A DNA stretch of 64,000 nucleotides from Latilactobacillus fragifolii (GCF_905332535.1 NZ_CAJOCF010000001.1:124001-188000), one strand, 5' to 3'; shown: positions 46,546 to 55,433, numbered from the stretch's first letter. The notes: generated from the sequence alone by a model not told the origin. Program-made: numbers and translations.

Positions 46546-46983
46546 TTAAGGCTTAACTAATAGGACATTGGTGCTAGAATGAACACTGATGAATTGCGCA
46601 ACTGAACCAATTAAGAGGCGTTCAAATGCGCCCTTGCCACTGACGCCAAGGACTGTTAAATCAATATGCGCTTCTTCTGGGATAGTAAAAGCTAATTCAC
46701 GGCGTGGTGCGCCCACTTTGAGGATGGCTCGTACATTATAAACACCGTGCTCTTTAGCGAATTGCACTTTTTGATCAAGATACGATTGGACGAAGTGTTT
46801 TTCAGATGCTGTTGTTTCAGTAGGATAAGTCATGCGTGCATTTGTATAAAGGGTATCTGGAATAATTTGAGCCACAACCAATTCAGCATTATTGCGTTTG
46901 GCAATTTCAAGCGCCTCACTAAAAGCATGTTCTGCTAAATCAGAACCATCTAAACCAACTAGAATATGGTGATAAGTCAACAT
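46546..46983 (-). CDS. universal stress protein (UspA family)
   Basis: 145 residues, one USP domain: HILVGLDGSDLAEHAFSEAL at the start and the ATP-binding tail VLGVSGKGAFERLLIGSVAQ followed by STNVLLVKP. AGGAGG eight bases before the ATG at 46983. A structured leader may precede it. Confidence 0.9.
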   Translation of the reverse strand: MLTYHHILVGLDGSDLAEHAFSEALEIAKRNNAELVVAQIIPDTLYTNARMTYPTETTASEKHFVQSYLDQKVQFAKEHGVYNVRAILKVGAPRRELAFTIPEEAHIDLTVLGVSGKGAFERLLIGSVAQFISVHSSTNVLLVKP

Positions 46984-47078
46984 CAAAAAGACCTCCTTTG
47001 TTTACCTTCAATATAGCATTCTTAATGAAGAAACGCTGTCAATAAGCATTATTAAATCTAACAGGGGATAGCTGGTTG

Positions 47079-47104
47079 AGTGGCTATAACAATTTGGCGC
47101 CACT
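47079..47104 (-). ncRNA. candidate structured leader upstream of usp
   Basis: AGTGGC pairs with GCCACT across 14 bases on the minus strand, about 95 bases before the usp start, with further GC-rich segments beside it. Lactobacillales usp genes are known to carry the Lacto-usp RNA motif; membership could not be tested here. Confidence 0.3.
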
Positions 47105-47195
47105 AATTTGTGCCGACCATATCGTTTACTTTGTTTGAATGGCATCCTATAATAAGAATGTGAATAATTTCTCCCGAAATTTTTAACCACTATAT

Positions 47196-47236
47196 AAAAA
47201 AGAGCCGTCGAATCGTAGATTCGGCGGCTTTCTTTT
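47196..47236 (-). terminator. terminator after the lipoprotein gene
   Basis: GCCGTCGAATC pairs with GATTCGGCGGC (one G-U); A and T runs flank it on both sides. Confidence 0.88.
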
Positions 47237-47926
47237 TTATAAATGATTCATTGAAAGTTGTGTTACTTGTTGTTTATTGTTAGTGGTAGTCATAACAGTA
47301 TAGCGGACCTCGCGCTCAGTCAGTTGCATTGGCGAACCAGGTTTCTTAAGAGAGCGGTTAACCAATTCGGTAATCTTGGCAGGCTTGGTGCCGACACTTG
47401 TCGAAAAGGCGAAGACATAGTTTTTAAACGTTAGATTTTTACGGACATTGAGGCCTTTAATTGAAATCCCTAATACTTTACTATCACTGACGTTCATGGC
47501 AATCACATTTTTACTATCTACTTGATCAGTACGAATGCCATCAAGTGGATTTGCTTCAAAAACCCCAAGGCCTTTTTGTTGGGCAATCGGGTTATAAAGC
47601 TGAATAAAGTTTGGCCATTGTACGATTTCTTTTGCGACAGGCCCTTCAACGTAAGTTGGATGACGCATTTCTTCATTGTCAGCCAGTGTAATCCGGTACT
47701 GCTTAGCTTTATAAGGGACTTCGAATGTAAAAGCATCGTCGGTCGTTTTAGTGGTATGAATGGTATCACCAATTTGCCAATAAACTTTTTTATGGTTAGT
47801 TTTACCAGTGATTTGCGCATTGAAGCCACTGTTTGTTTCGTGGAGCTTAGCTTTAACCGAATTCCCACAAGCGGTTAAAATAAAAGTTAGACCCAAAAGC
47901 ATGCATAATAATTTAACGTGACGCAT
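47237..47926 (-). CDS. putative lipoprotein of unknown function
   Basis: 229 residues. Signal peptide with lipobox LTAC (Cys near residue 20), then a beta-rich extracellular domain with NSGFNAQITGKTNHKKVYW. The ATG at 47926 has AGGAG eight bases upstream. Neighbours are also surface or membrane proteins. No family recognised. Confidence 0.75.
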   Translation of the reverse strand: MRHVKLLCMLLGLTFILTACGNSVKAKLHETNSGFNAQITGKTNHKKVYWQIGDTIHTTKTTDDAFTFEVPYKAKQYRITLADNEEMRHPTYVEGPVAKEIVQWPNFIQLYNPIAQQKGLGVFEANPLDGIRTDQVDSKNVIAMNVSDSKVLGISIKGLNVRKNLTFKNYVFAFSTSVGTKPAKITELVNRSLKKPGSPMQLTEREVRYTVMTTTNNKQQVTQLSMNHL

Positions 47927-48041
47927 TTCCCACACTCCTAATCGATAATAGGGTTAACTATGAACCGAAAAATAAAAGACTTTTTCAGTCTTCCACTTCA
48001 TTGTAACCCATTTCATTATTTTTTCAATAGCACCATCGCCA

Positions 48042-48713
48042 CTATTTAATGCTATTATAAGAAAATTTCAACTTCTGAATTGCACGGATGTGCCGTTGGT
48101 TAGCTTTGTAAACATCATCGGTATACTCTTGGAAAGTGCCATTTGGACGAGTGGCAACAGAGATGAACGCTCCCGTTTTGGCTAAAACGTCTTTGGCATA
48201 AACAAGTTCTTGGCGATTGTTATCAGTTGCATAGTCTTTCATTTTTTGATAGTCGCCTTGAGCGCTGATGTAGTAATCATCAGCATTATCCAGTTTACCT
48301 TGTGCTAGTAGGCGCCGCCCTTCAGCTGCAACAGCACTATCATGATCGTTATAATCAACATTTGCGACATTGACCGTCCCAGTTTCCGTTAACTCGCCCC
48401 AAACTTTATTATATTTTTGAGCGATAAATTCAGTGGCAACCGTCGCTTTTTTTATATGTTTGATGAATTGGCGTTCAGCTTTATCGAAATTTTTATCCTT
48501 CTTTTCAATTTTCGCTAGCGCTTCACGGTGTTCTTTCTGGGCCATATAGAAATTATAGCCGACAGGGGACGCCGCGATAATCAAACCAATCAAGCAAATA
48601 ATTAGAGGGGCTTTAAGCCGTTTTTTAAAAATCAAGAAAAACAAGAGCAGGATAATGCCAAATGCAAAGACGGCAAGACCGGCATAAAGAACGATGGCGA
48701 GTATTAAGTTCAT
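48042..48713 (-). CDS. membrane-anchored protein of unknown function
   Basis: 223 residues. Two hydrophobic helices at the N-terminus (about 3-28 and 36-55), then a charged, largely helical domain that probably lies outside the membrane (EHREALAKIEKKDKNFDKAE). AGGTTCC weakly precedes the ATG. Stands 115 bases upstream of the lipoprotein gene on the same strand. Confidence 0.65.
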   Translation of the reverse strand: MNLILAIVLYAGLAVFAFGIILLLFFLIFKKRLKAPLIICLIGLIIAASPVGYNFYMAQKEHREALAKIEKKDKNFDKAERQFIKHIKKATVATEFIAQKYNKVWGELTETGTVNVANVDYNDHDSAVAAEGRRLLAQGKLDNADDYYISAQGDYQKMKDYATDNNRQELVYAKDVLAKTGAFISVATRPNGTFQEYTDDVYKANQRHIRAIQKLKFSYNSIK

Positions 48714-48942
48714 ATAGGAACCTCCAAAACAGTAATCGGATAATCAGGGTTAATAAGGTTAATCAATGAATATTATCCCATTTTATGAGATATTAGCAAG
48801 TTAAAATTATAGAAAGACCTGTAAAAAATATGAATCTTCTCATGAAAGGGATTTAAACAGAAAAGTCAATTGTTTTTCCTCGGATTTTCCCGTATTATAT
48901 TAAGATACGTAAAAATATAAATTATTTATAGGAGGAATAGTA

Positions 48943-49662
48943 GTGGATGCTTCTTTAACAACCCGTTTGGCTGCCGAATTTATTGGAACTGCAATTATGA
49001 TTATTTTTGGTAACGGGGCAGTAGCCAACGTTGAATTAAAAGGAACAAAAGGTTTTAGTAGTGATTGGTTTTTAATCGCTTTTGGATATGGTTGTGGGGT
49101 TATGATTCCTGCCGTTATGTTCGGGGACATTTCTGGTAACCATCTCAATCCAGCTGTTACATTAAGCTTTGCAGTGATGGGCTTATTCCCTTGGAACAAT
49201 GTTTTACCATACATTATTGTTCAATTCTTGGGGGCAATGGTTGGCCAATTATTATTGGTTGCTGCTTACAAACCATATTATGACCGCACAACAAACCAAG
49301 AAGGGATCTTGGGCTCATTTGTAACAATCGATGCTGCTCACAGTCGGATGAATGGTTTTGTAAATGAATTTTTAGGAACGTTTATCTTAGTTTTCGGGGC
49401 TTTAGCAATTGGAGCTGGTAAGTTTGGTGCTACTGGGCATATCGCTGTTGGTTTATTAGTGATGACGTTAGTAGCTTCATTGGGTGGGCCAACTGGTCCT
49501 GCTTTGAACCCAGCTCGTGATTTAGGCCCACGTTTGGTGCATATGTTTACACCACTTAAGAACAAAGGTGACTCACAATGGGGTTATGCTTGGGTGCCAG
49601 TTGTTGCACCAATTATCGGTGCCATCTGTGGTGCAGGTATTTTCCAAATGGTCTTTGCATAA
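48943..49662 (+). CDS. glpF: glycerol uptake facilitator (aquaglyceroporin)
   Basis: 239 residues, six helices and two half-helices with both NPA boxes, NHLNPAVTLS and PALNPARDLGPR; the Asp after the second box marks the glycerol-conducting subgroup. Start is GTG with AGGAGG eight bases upstream. Moves glycerol and perhaps lactate or water. No glycerol kinase nearby. Confidence 0.9.
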   Translation: MDASLTTRLAAEFIGTAIMIIFGNGAVANVELKGTKGFSSDWFLIAFGYGCGVMIPAVMFGDISGNHLNPAVTLSFAVMGLFPWNNVLPYIIVQFLGAMVGQLLLVAAYKPYYDRTTNQEGILGSFVTIDAAHSRMNGFVNEFLGTFILVFGALAIGAGKFGATGHIAVGLLVMTLVASLGGPTGPALNPARDLGPRLVHMFTPLKNKGDSQWGYAWVPVVAPIIGAICGAGIFQMVFA

Positions 49663-49674
49663 TCGCCTGTTTCT

Positions 49675-49703
49675 AAAAATAGTCCAATCGGGCTATTTTT
49701 TTT
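49675..49703 (+). terminator. terminator after glpF
   Basis: AATAGTCC pairs with GGGCTATT and is followed by T's. Confidence 0.75.
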
Positions 49704-49709
49704 GCCCGT

Positions 49710-49847
49710 AAATCAAAAATACCCGGCATAAACCTTAATTGGGAAAGGCCTATACCGAGTATCTTCTGAATATTGAAATGATCTTACTTGGGGGAGTATT
49801 AATCATTTCTGTTATTGAATATATCATAAAATAACGGGAGTTTACAA
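49710..49847 (-). ncRNA. candidate minus-strand small RNA with its own promoter and terminator
   Basis: On the minus strand TTGTAA (49847-49842), 18 bases, TATATT (49823-49818) would start a transcript near 49811. It ends at a stem of 18 pairs (49762-49745 with 49735-49719 or so) followed by TTTTTGATTT. The four differences between the arms are all G-U pairs on the minus strand but A-C mismatches on the plus strand, so the hairpin belongs to a minus-strand RNA of about 100 bases. It overlaps a tiny hydrophobic ORF on the other strand. Confidence 0.5.
49778..49834 (+). CDS. tiny hydrophobic ORF (18 aa), possible toxin-like peptide
   Basis: MILLGGVLIISVIEYIIK is one short membrane-like helix. 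In frame it extends upstream to a TTG at 49739 (31 residues). No good ribosome site precedes either start. Its interest is that it lies opposite the candidate antisense RNA. Together with the GH1 promoter this accounts for the 383 bases between glpF and 50046. Confidence 0.3.
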   Translation: MILLGGVLIISVIEYIIK

Positions 49848-50001
49848 CCTTTTTACGTATAAAACCCAAAAAAATAAATTATTTTATAATAATACATATT
49901 GTTAATCTTTCTCTATAGTTTATTTAAACTGTATAATATTTCAAAATATCGTATATTTAATAATCGACTAAGAAAGGTGTACGGCCGCTTTCGAGAAATG
50001 G

Positions 50002-50026
50002 TACAATGAAAATGTTAGCGATTACA
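50002..50026 (+). promoter_or_regulatory. extended -10 promoter with perfect cre site before the GH1 gene
   Basis: TGGTACAAT is an extended -10 (TACAAT at 50002). TGTTAGCGATTACA (50013-50026) matches the cre consensus TGWNANCGNTNWCA fully and covers the start of transcription, so CcpA should repress it. Confidence 0.8.
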
Positions 50027-50045
50027 TTTAAGGAGAGTAGCGTTT

Positions 50046-51419
50046 ATGATTAAATTTCCAGAGCATTTTATGTGGGGGGCGGCAACTTCTGCTCCCCAAT
50101 CAGAAGGATATTCCCTAAGTTATGGTAAGTCCGCCTCAACTTGGGATAAATGGTTTGAGATGCAGCCTGATAAGTTTAATAGCAATCAAGGCCCTGATAC
50201 AGCTAGTGATACTTATCGTTTATACCGTGAAGATGTTGAAAATATGCAAAAGATTGGTTTGAATTCATTTCGGACATCGATTGCTTGGACGCGATTAATT
50301 CCCGATGGCAAACATGTTAATCAAGTAGCAGTTGATTTTTACCGCGATTATTTTAAATGCTTACGTGATGCGGGGATTACACCTATCATTAATTTATTCC
50401 ATTTTGACATGCCTTGGTGGCTAATGGAAAAGGGCGGTTGGGAGACACGTGAATCAGTCGAGGCCTTTGCATGCTATGCGAAAACGGCGTTCGAATTATT
50501 TGGTGACTTGGTTGATCGTTGGACGACTTTTAATGAACCCATTGTGCACATCGAATGTGGTTACTTAACTGGCTATCATTATCCAGATATTGTTGACTTC
50601 AAAAAAGCTGTTCAGGTTGGTTATCATACCCTGATGGCCCATACAGCAGCTGTTGCTGAATTTAAAAAAGTGAAACCTGACGGTCAAATCGGCATTATTT
50701 TAAATATTACGCCAGCTTATGCTAAGAGTGATGCACCAGAGGATTTAGCGGCTAAACAAAATGCTGACTTATTACTCGCTAAGAGCTTTCTAGATCCAAC
50801 CGTTTTGGGCGTTATTCCAGGTGCATTAGTTACCCTATTAAAGCAACATGAATTGTTACCAAAGACGAAAAAAGATGATCGGCAACTAATTGCCGATAAC
50901 TGTGTTGATTTCATCGGTGTAAATTATTATCAACCATTGCGGGTGCAAGCACCAGAAAAACCGCAATTCCCAGCACAAACTCCCGGAGACCTATACGCTA
51001 ATTATATTTGGCCAGAACGTAAGATTAATCCATATCGTGGCTGGGAAATTTATCCAGAAGCATTGTACGATGTGGCAATGATGATGAAAAATGAATATCG
51101 AAACATTCCATGGTACGTTTCTGAAAATGGAATGGGGGTTGCCGATGAAGAACGATTTATGGGGGAAGATGGTCAAATTCAAGATGATTACCGGATTGAG
51201 TTTATGCAAGCCCATCTGACTCAGCTACATCGCGCAATTGAAGCCGGTAGCAGTTGTTTCGGTTATCATACTTGGACTTTCAACGATTGTTGGTCTTGGT
51301 TAAATGGTTATCGCAATCGTTATGGGTTCTACCGCGTTGATTTAGCTCATGGGGCAAAGCGGGCGATGAAGAAAAGTGGGCGATGGTACCGTGAATTAAG
51401 CGCAAATAACGGCTTTTAG
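50046..51419 (+). CDS. GH1 glycosidase, probable 6-phospho-beta-glucosidase
   Basis: 457 residues. GH1 marks: FMWGAATSAPQSEG at the start, acid/base Glu in TTFNEP, nucleophile Glu in YVSENGMG. In the late loop DCWSWLNGYRNRYGF a Ser stands where beta-glucosidases have Glu, as in 6-phospho enzymes, but the usual Lys is Arg. AAGGAGAG precedes the ATG. No PTS gene is adjacent. Substrate form therefore not certain. Confidence 0.85.
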   Translation: MIKFPEHFMWGAATSAPQSEGYSLSYGKSASTWDKWFEMQPDKFNSNQGPDTASDTYRLYREDVENMQKIGLNSFRTSIAWTRLIPDGKHVNQVAVDFYRDYFKCLRDAGITPIINLFHFDMPWWLMEKGGWETRESVEAFACYAKTAFELFGDLVDRWTTFNEPIVHIECGYLTGYHYPDIVDFKKAVQVGYHTLMAHTAAVAEFKKVKPDGQIGIILNITPAYAKSDAPEDLAAKQNADLLLAKSFLDPTVLGVIPGALVTLLKQHELLPKTKKDDRQLIADNCVDFIGVNYYQPLRVQAPEKPQFPAQTPGDLYANYIWPERKINPYRGWEIYPEALYDVAMMMKNEYRNIPWYVSENGMGVADEERFMGEDGQIQDDYRIEFMQAHLTQLHRAIEAGSSCFGYHTWTFNDCWSWLNGYRNRYGFYRVDLAHGAKRAMKKSGRWYRELSANNGF

Positions 51420-51426
51420 GCCAAAG

Positions 51427-51460
51427 AAAAAGAACCGACTAGCCAGTCGGTTCTTTTTTT
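51427..51460. terminator. bidirectional terminator after the GH1 gene
   Basis: AAGAACCGACT pairs with AGTCGGTTCTT, T run after it; also serves the convergent deoxyribosyltransferase gene. Confidence 0.9.
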
Positions 51461-51463
51461 GCG

Positions 51464-51943
51464 TTAAAAGACATCAGTTTGGACATATTTATTGTGCAAT
51501 TCAAAGAAATCATACGTCGCTAAGTTTTCGACATCCGCTTTTCCATTGAAGATGGCCGTTGCCGAACCAGCCAACATCAAGTTGATCGGTAAGTTATCAC
51601 GGAAACGAACCAGGATTACTGGTTTATTGTGGGCAAAAGCATAACCGCATTCCCACATGGTTCCGGAATCAGGTTCGAATTCGCCTTCTTCCGACTTAAA
51701 ATCTAAAATAGCGACTACAACGTCTGCTTGGTCAATCTGGCGCGTATCGACGTTAAAAGTAGCGACTTGCCATTCGAAAGTCCCAAATTCTGCATCAGGA
51801 TAAGGGTGTTGCCCTGGTTTGAAGAGTGCATCAGCATCGATTGTTGGATTTTTAGTGAGTAAATCGGCTACTTGATCTAACCGATTGTTTTGTTCAGGAC
51901 TAAAAAATGGACCAGCAAGGTAAACTTGTTTTTTGGAGGGCAT
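51464..51943 (-). CDS. nucleoside 2-deoxyribosyltransferase
   Basis: Exchanges the base of deoxynucleosides, a salvage enzyme common in lactobacilli. 159 residues beginning KKQVYLAGPFFSPEQNNRL; the catalytic Glu lies in EPDSGTMWECGYA and a conserved Asp in DVVVAILD. AAAGGCGG precedes the ATG. Monocistronic. Confidence 0.9.
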   Translation of the reverse strand: MPSKKQVYLAGPFFSPEQNNRLDQVADLLTKNPTIDADALFKPGQHPYPDAEFGTFEWQVATFNVDTRQIDQADVVVAILDFKSEEGEFEPDSGTMWECGYAFAHNKPVILVRFRDNLPINLMLAGSATAIFNGKADVENLATYDFFELHNKYVQTDVF

Positions 51944-52063
51944 GAGAGCCGCCTTTCTCGATAATGTTCGTGTTTTTATAATAATTCAAGCTTAAAAAGC
52001 TATTTATTTAATTATATACGTACGAAAAAATATATTCAACCTATATCTCACGAAAAAATACGT

Positions 52064-52091
52064 AAAATAAAAAACTGCCTAAGCAGTTTTA
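52064..52091 (-). terminator. terminator after the 55-residue gene
   Basis: AAAACTGC pairs with GCAGTTTT around a four-base loop; on the minus strand T's follow. Confidence 0.8.
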
Positions 52092-52256
52092 GTGAACGAG
52101 CAAGTAAATCGCCAACAGTACAAAGGCCACAACTAAGATTGTGAACATGTAAGTTGAAGCAGTACTAACAGCTTTCTTACGTTCCTTTGACAGTGGTCGG
52201 TTTGCTAATTTCTTGTATTGCTTTTTAGCAATTTCAAATTGACGTTTATCTTTCAT
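52089..52256 (-). CDS. small single-helix membrane protein (55 aa)
   Basis: Begins MKDKRQFEIAKKQYKKLANR, a very basic cytoplasmic half, and ends with one membrane helix, MFTILVVAFVLLAIYLLVH. GAGGGA lies seven bases before the ATG and a terminator overlaps the stop codon. No family recognised. Confidence 0.7.
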   Translation of the reverse strand: MKDKRQFEIAKKQYKKLANRPLSKERKKAVSTASTYMFTILVVAFVLLAIYLLVH

Positions 52257-52394
52257 TTGTATCCCTCGCTTGTTTCAGTGTCCCTATTATAGCATGGAAT
52301 ACAGTGGATTGATAATTATTGATGATAAGACTGGACTTTCAATCTGGAACAGGCTACGATAATGCTATATTGGAGTATAAGGAAGTAACAAATC

Positions 52395-54428
52395 ATGGAA
52401 TTAAAGACAACTAAACAAACAACTGGGCACAAATTATCAGTTGCAGGGATTTTGATTACGATGGGGGTCGTTTACGGCGATATTGGGACGTCCCCATTAT
52501 ATGTAATGAAATCAATTGTCGAGGGGAACGGTGGCTTGGCAAACATTAGCCGTGACTTTATCACCGGCAGTATTTCGCTCGTCTTTTGGACGTTAATGTT
52601 GATGACGACCATCAAATACGTCATGATTGCATTGCGTGCGGATAATAATGGTGAAGGTGGGATTTTTGCACTGTACACTTTAATCCGTAAGCAGGCTAAG
52701 TGGCTCGTGATCCCCGCAATCATTGGCGGAGCGACGCTATTAGCAGACGGCATGTTAACGCCAGCTGTGACGGTCACAACGGCGATTGAGGGGTTAAAAG
52801 GATTACCGATTAATGGGAACGTTTTAATTCACAACCAAAATCAAGTCATTTTAGTGACAGTCTCAATTTTATCGGTCTTATTTTTCATTCAGAAATTTGG
52901 GACTGATTTAATCGGTAAATCTTTTGGGCCCATTATGTTAATTTGGTTTACTTTTATTGGTGGCATTGGATTGGTTAACTTAATGGGGGACCTAACGATG
53001 CTTAAAGCCCTTAATCCATATTATGCGATTGAATTATTATTTAGCCCTGAGAATAAGGTGGGAATTCTAATCTTAGGGAGTGTCTTCTTGGCAACAACTG
53101 GGGCTGAAGCCCTTTATTCAGATATGGGGCACGTTGGTCGGTTGAATATTTATGGTAGTTGGCCATACATTGCGCTTTGCTTAGTATTGAATTACTTTGG
53201 GCAAGGTGTTTGGTTACTACAACATAAAGATGTGATAGCTTACCAACGTATTTCTGATTTTAATCCGTTTTTTGAAGTGATGCCAGCTCAATTAAAGGTT
53301 CCAGCGATTTTGCTAGCAACCATTGCGGCGATTATTGCATCACAAGCCTTGATTTCGGGGTCGTATACCTTAGTTTCAGAAGCAATCAAGTTGCGTCTTT
53401 TACCACGAATTAAGGTTGATTATCCGGCAAAATTAAAAGGGCAACTCTATATTTCAATTGTTAACTGGATTTTATGGGCCGTTTGTTTAATGGTTGTTTT
53501 CTATTTTAAAAACTCAGCCCATATGGAAGCCGCCTACGGATTGGCGATTACGATTACGATGTTAATGACAACCATCTTGTTATTCCATTACTTGGGTCGT
53601 CATGAGAAAAAGTGGGGATTGGCTTACTTAGTCCTCATCTTCTTCGGGACAATCGAAGTTATTTTCTTCATCTCAAGTGCCGCCAAATTCATGCACGGTG
53701 GGTACGTCACAGTCTTAATTGCGGCGGTTATCCTATCAATCATGTTTGTTTGGTATCGTAGTAATACGATTAAGGAAAGCAATACTTTCAAGGCAAGTAC
53801 GGTTTCATTACTAGCTTATAAGCAACAACTACATGATTTACGAGATGACACAACTTTAGCAATGTACACGACTAATTTGGTTTACCTTTCAAAACCACAA
53901 AATAAACCGCATGAACAGAATATGGTTAAGAAAAATATTCTCTATTCGATTTTGGATAAACGACCAAAACGGGCGCAAGTTTACTGGTTTGTTGCGGTTA
54001 ATGTCACGGACGAACCGTATACGGCAGAATATACTGCTGATACACTGGGAACTGATTATATTGTCAACGTCCAATTGTATCTGGGCTTTAAGATGGAACA
54101 GAAAGTAAACATCTTTATTCGTCAAATCATTCAAGAAATGATTCATCGCGGAGAACTACCAGCACAACCGCAACGCTACACAACGATTCCCAACCGAAAT
54201 GTCGGTGATTTCTCGTTTGTGATCATGCAAGAAGATTTGTCGCCAGCAACGCAAATTCGAGCAATGGATAAAGGGATTGTTCAAATGCGGTTATGGTTGG
54301 AAAAATTTACTGATACACCAGCTTCATGGTTTGGTTTGGATTACAGCGATGTCTTTGTGGAACGGATTCCACTGGTCCTAGGCCGTCAAAAAGCGGTTTC
54401 TAAGTACCACTTAAAGCGTCGTGAATAG
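52395..54428 (+). CDS. kup: potassium uptake protein Kup
   Basis: 677 residues of the KUP/HAK/KT family: twelve helices starting GVVYGDIGTSPLYVMKS, the pore-region GGEGGIFALYTLIR-like segment (NGEGGIFALYTLIR), ADGMLTPAVTVTTAIEGL and a cytoplasmic C-terminal domain of about 200 residues. Imports K+ with H+. AAGGAAG precedes the ATG. Monocistronic. Confidence 0.94.
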   Translation: MELKTTKQTTGHKLSVAGILITMGVVYGDIGTSPLYVMKSIVEGNGGLANISRDFITGSISLVFWTLMLMTTIKYVMIALRADNNGEGGIFALYTLIRKQAKWLVIPAIIGGATLLADGMLTPAVTVTTAIEGLKGLPINGNVLIHNQNQVILVTVSILSVLFFIQKFGTDLIGKSFGPIMLIWFTFIGGIGLVNLMGDLTMLKALNPYYAIELLFSPENKVGILILGSVFLATTGAEALYSDMGHVGRLNIYGSWPYIALCLVLNYFGQGVWLLQHKDVIAYQRISDFNPFFEVMPAQLKVPAILLATIAAIIASQALISGSYTLVSEAIKLRLLPRIKVDYPAKLKGQLYISIVNWILWAVCLMVVFYFKNSAHMEAAYGLAITITMLMTTILLFHYLGRHEKKWGLAYLVLIFFGTIEVIFFISSAAKFMHGGYVTVLIAAVILSIMFVWYRSNTIKESNTFKASTVSLLAYKQQLHDLRDDTTLAMYTTNLVYLSKPQNKPHEQNMVKKNILYSILDKRPKRAQVYWFVAVNVTDEPYTAEYTADTLGTDYIVNVQLYLGFKMEQKVNIFIRQIIQEMIHRGELPAQPQRYTTIPNRNVGDFSFVIMQEDLSPATQIRAMDKGIVQMRLWLEKFTDTPASWFGLDYSDVFVERIPLVLGRQKAVSKYHLKRRE

Positions 54429-54446
54429 CATAAATACTTTAAGTTT

Positions 54447-54488
54447 ATAACGCCTAAGACAGAAGCGTGTCGTCTTAGGCGTTATTTG
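54447..54488 (+). terminator. terminator after kup
   Basis: TAACGCCTAAGAC pairs perfectly with GTCTTAGGCGTTA, followed by TTTGG. Confidence 0.75.
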
Positions 54489-54547
54489 GTCAATAGCAGT
54501 CAAGAAAGCGGTATGCATTACAATTATCGAGGGCACTGCCGTCATTT

Positions 54548-54612
54548 TGTTACTTGTTTGTCATCAATTGTTATGCGTTTGATATGTACAAGCGAATATA
54601 AGATGGTATATT
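54548..54612 (+). promoter_or_regulatory. WalR-box promoter of the first Apf-like gene
   Basis: TGTTAC-N5-TGTCAT (54548-54564) fits the WalR/YycF box TGTWAH-N5-TGTWAH with one change; a second weaker pair, TGTTAT-N5-TGATAT, follows 21 bases on. Then TGGTATATT is the extended -10 with no -35, as in activator-dependent promoters. The block recurs before the paralogue at 58694. Confidence 0.65.
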
Positions 54613-54657
54613 AGTCCCACGTTAATAAATCAAAACAACAAGGAGCACATCTATTAC

Positions 54658-55281
54658 ATGAAATCTTTTAAGACAGTATTGCTTAGCGCTACATTGACAA
54701 CGGCTGCAACAGTCGGATTACTTTTTGCAGGTCAATCAACAGCAAACGCCGCTACAACTTATACGGTTGCAAGTGGCGATACATTATCAAAAATCGCTCA
54801 AAAGTTTACCGGTAGTACAGATTTAGTCAATCAGATTGCCACAACTAACAACATCAAAGACAGTAATATGATTTTTGTCGGGGAACAATTAATAATCGAC
54901 GCTGACCAACCGGCAACAACTGTTCAAACGACAACACCGACAGTTGCCTCACAACCAGTCGCCGTTCAAACGCCAGCTCCTGTGACTCAAGCACAACCTA
55001 CCCAGGTACAAGCCGCCGTTCAAGCGACACCAACCCAACAAACAACTGCTGTTGCACCGACGGCTAGTTCAGCCAAAGAATGGATTGCACAAAAAGAATC
55101 TGGTGGTTCATACACAGCCCGTAACGGTCAAATGATTGGACGTTATCAATTAACCGCATCATATTTAAATGGTGACTACTCAGCAGCCAATCAAGATCGG
55201 GTTGCCGATCAATATGTAACAAGCCGTTATGGTTCATGGGATGCCGCTAAGGATTTCTGGTTAAGTAATGGTTGGTACTAA
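54658..55281 (+). CDS. secreted LysM protein with Apf-like C-terminal domain, copy 1
   Basis: 207 residues. Signal peptide with probable cleavage after ANA (about residue 31), one LysM domain (TYTVASGDTLSKIAQKF, to about 78), a Pro/Gln/Thr-rich linker, and a C-terminal domain starting AKEWIAQKESGGSYTARNG and ending FWLSNGWY, as in aggregation-promoting factors and transglycosylase-like proteins. Binds and probably trims peptidoglycan. AAGGAG precedes. Paralogue of 58694-59314. Confidence 0.88.
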   Translation: MKSFKTVLLSATLTTAATVGLLFAGQSTANAATTYTVASGDTLSKIAQKFTGSTDLVNQIATTNNIKDSNMIFVGEQLIIDADQPATTVQTTTPTVASQPVAVQTPAPVTQAQPTQVQAAVQATPTQQTTAVAPTASSAKEWIAQKESGGSYTARNGQMIGRYQLTASYLNGDYSAANQDRVADQYVTSRYGSWDAAKDFWLSNGWY

Positions 55282-55370
55282 GATTTAAGTTGGATTGCAT
55301 CAGATGGAATTCTTTTGTATCAATTGGAAGAAGCTAGCTGATAGCACATAATTAGATTATTGAAATAAAC

Positions 55371-55414
55371 CAAAAGACTAGGCCAAAAAGCAATTTTTGC
55401 CCTAGTCTTTTTTT
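55371..55414 (+). terminator. terminator after the first Apf-like gene
   Basis: AAAAGACTAGG pairs with CCTAGTCTTTT, with AAAAA/TTTTT inside; T run after it. Confidence 0.85.
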
Positions 55415-55433
55415 ATTTTCTGAGAAAGCGTCC

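Noticed and set aside
47008-47190. 60-codon minus-strand frame upstream of usp
   Set aside because: No ribosome site, odd composition, and it fills the probable leader RNA of usp.
52021-52063. Two copies of ACGAAAAAATA as a possible small repeat or CRISPR-like start
   Set aside because: Only two short AT-rich copies, no regular spacers; no CRISPR array is seen anywhere in the window.
52257-52394. c-di-AMP (ydaO) riboswitch before kup
   Set aside because: The interval is short and shows no matching conserved blocks or terminator.
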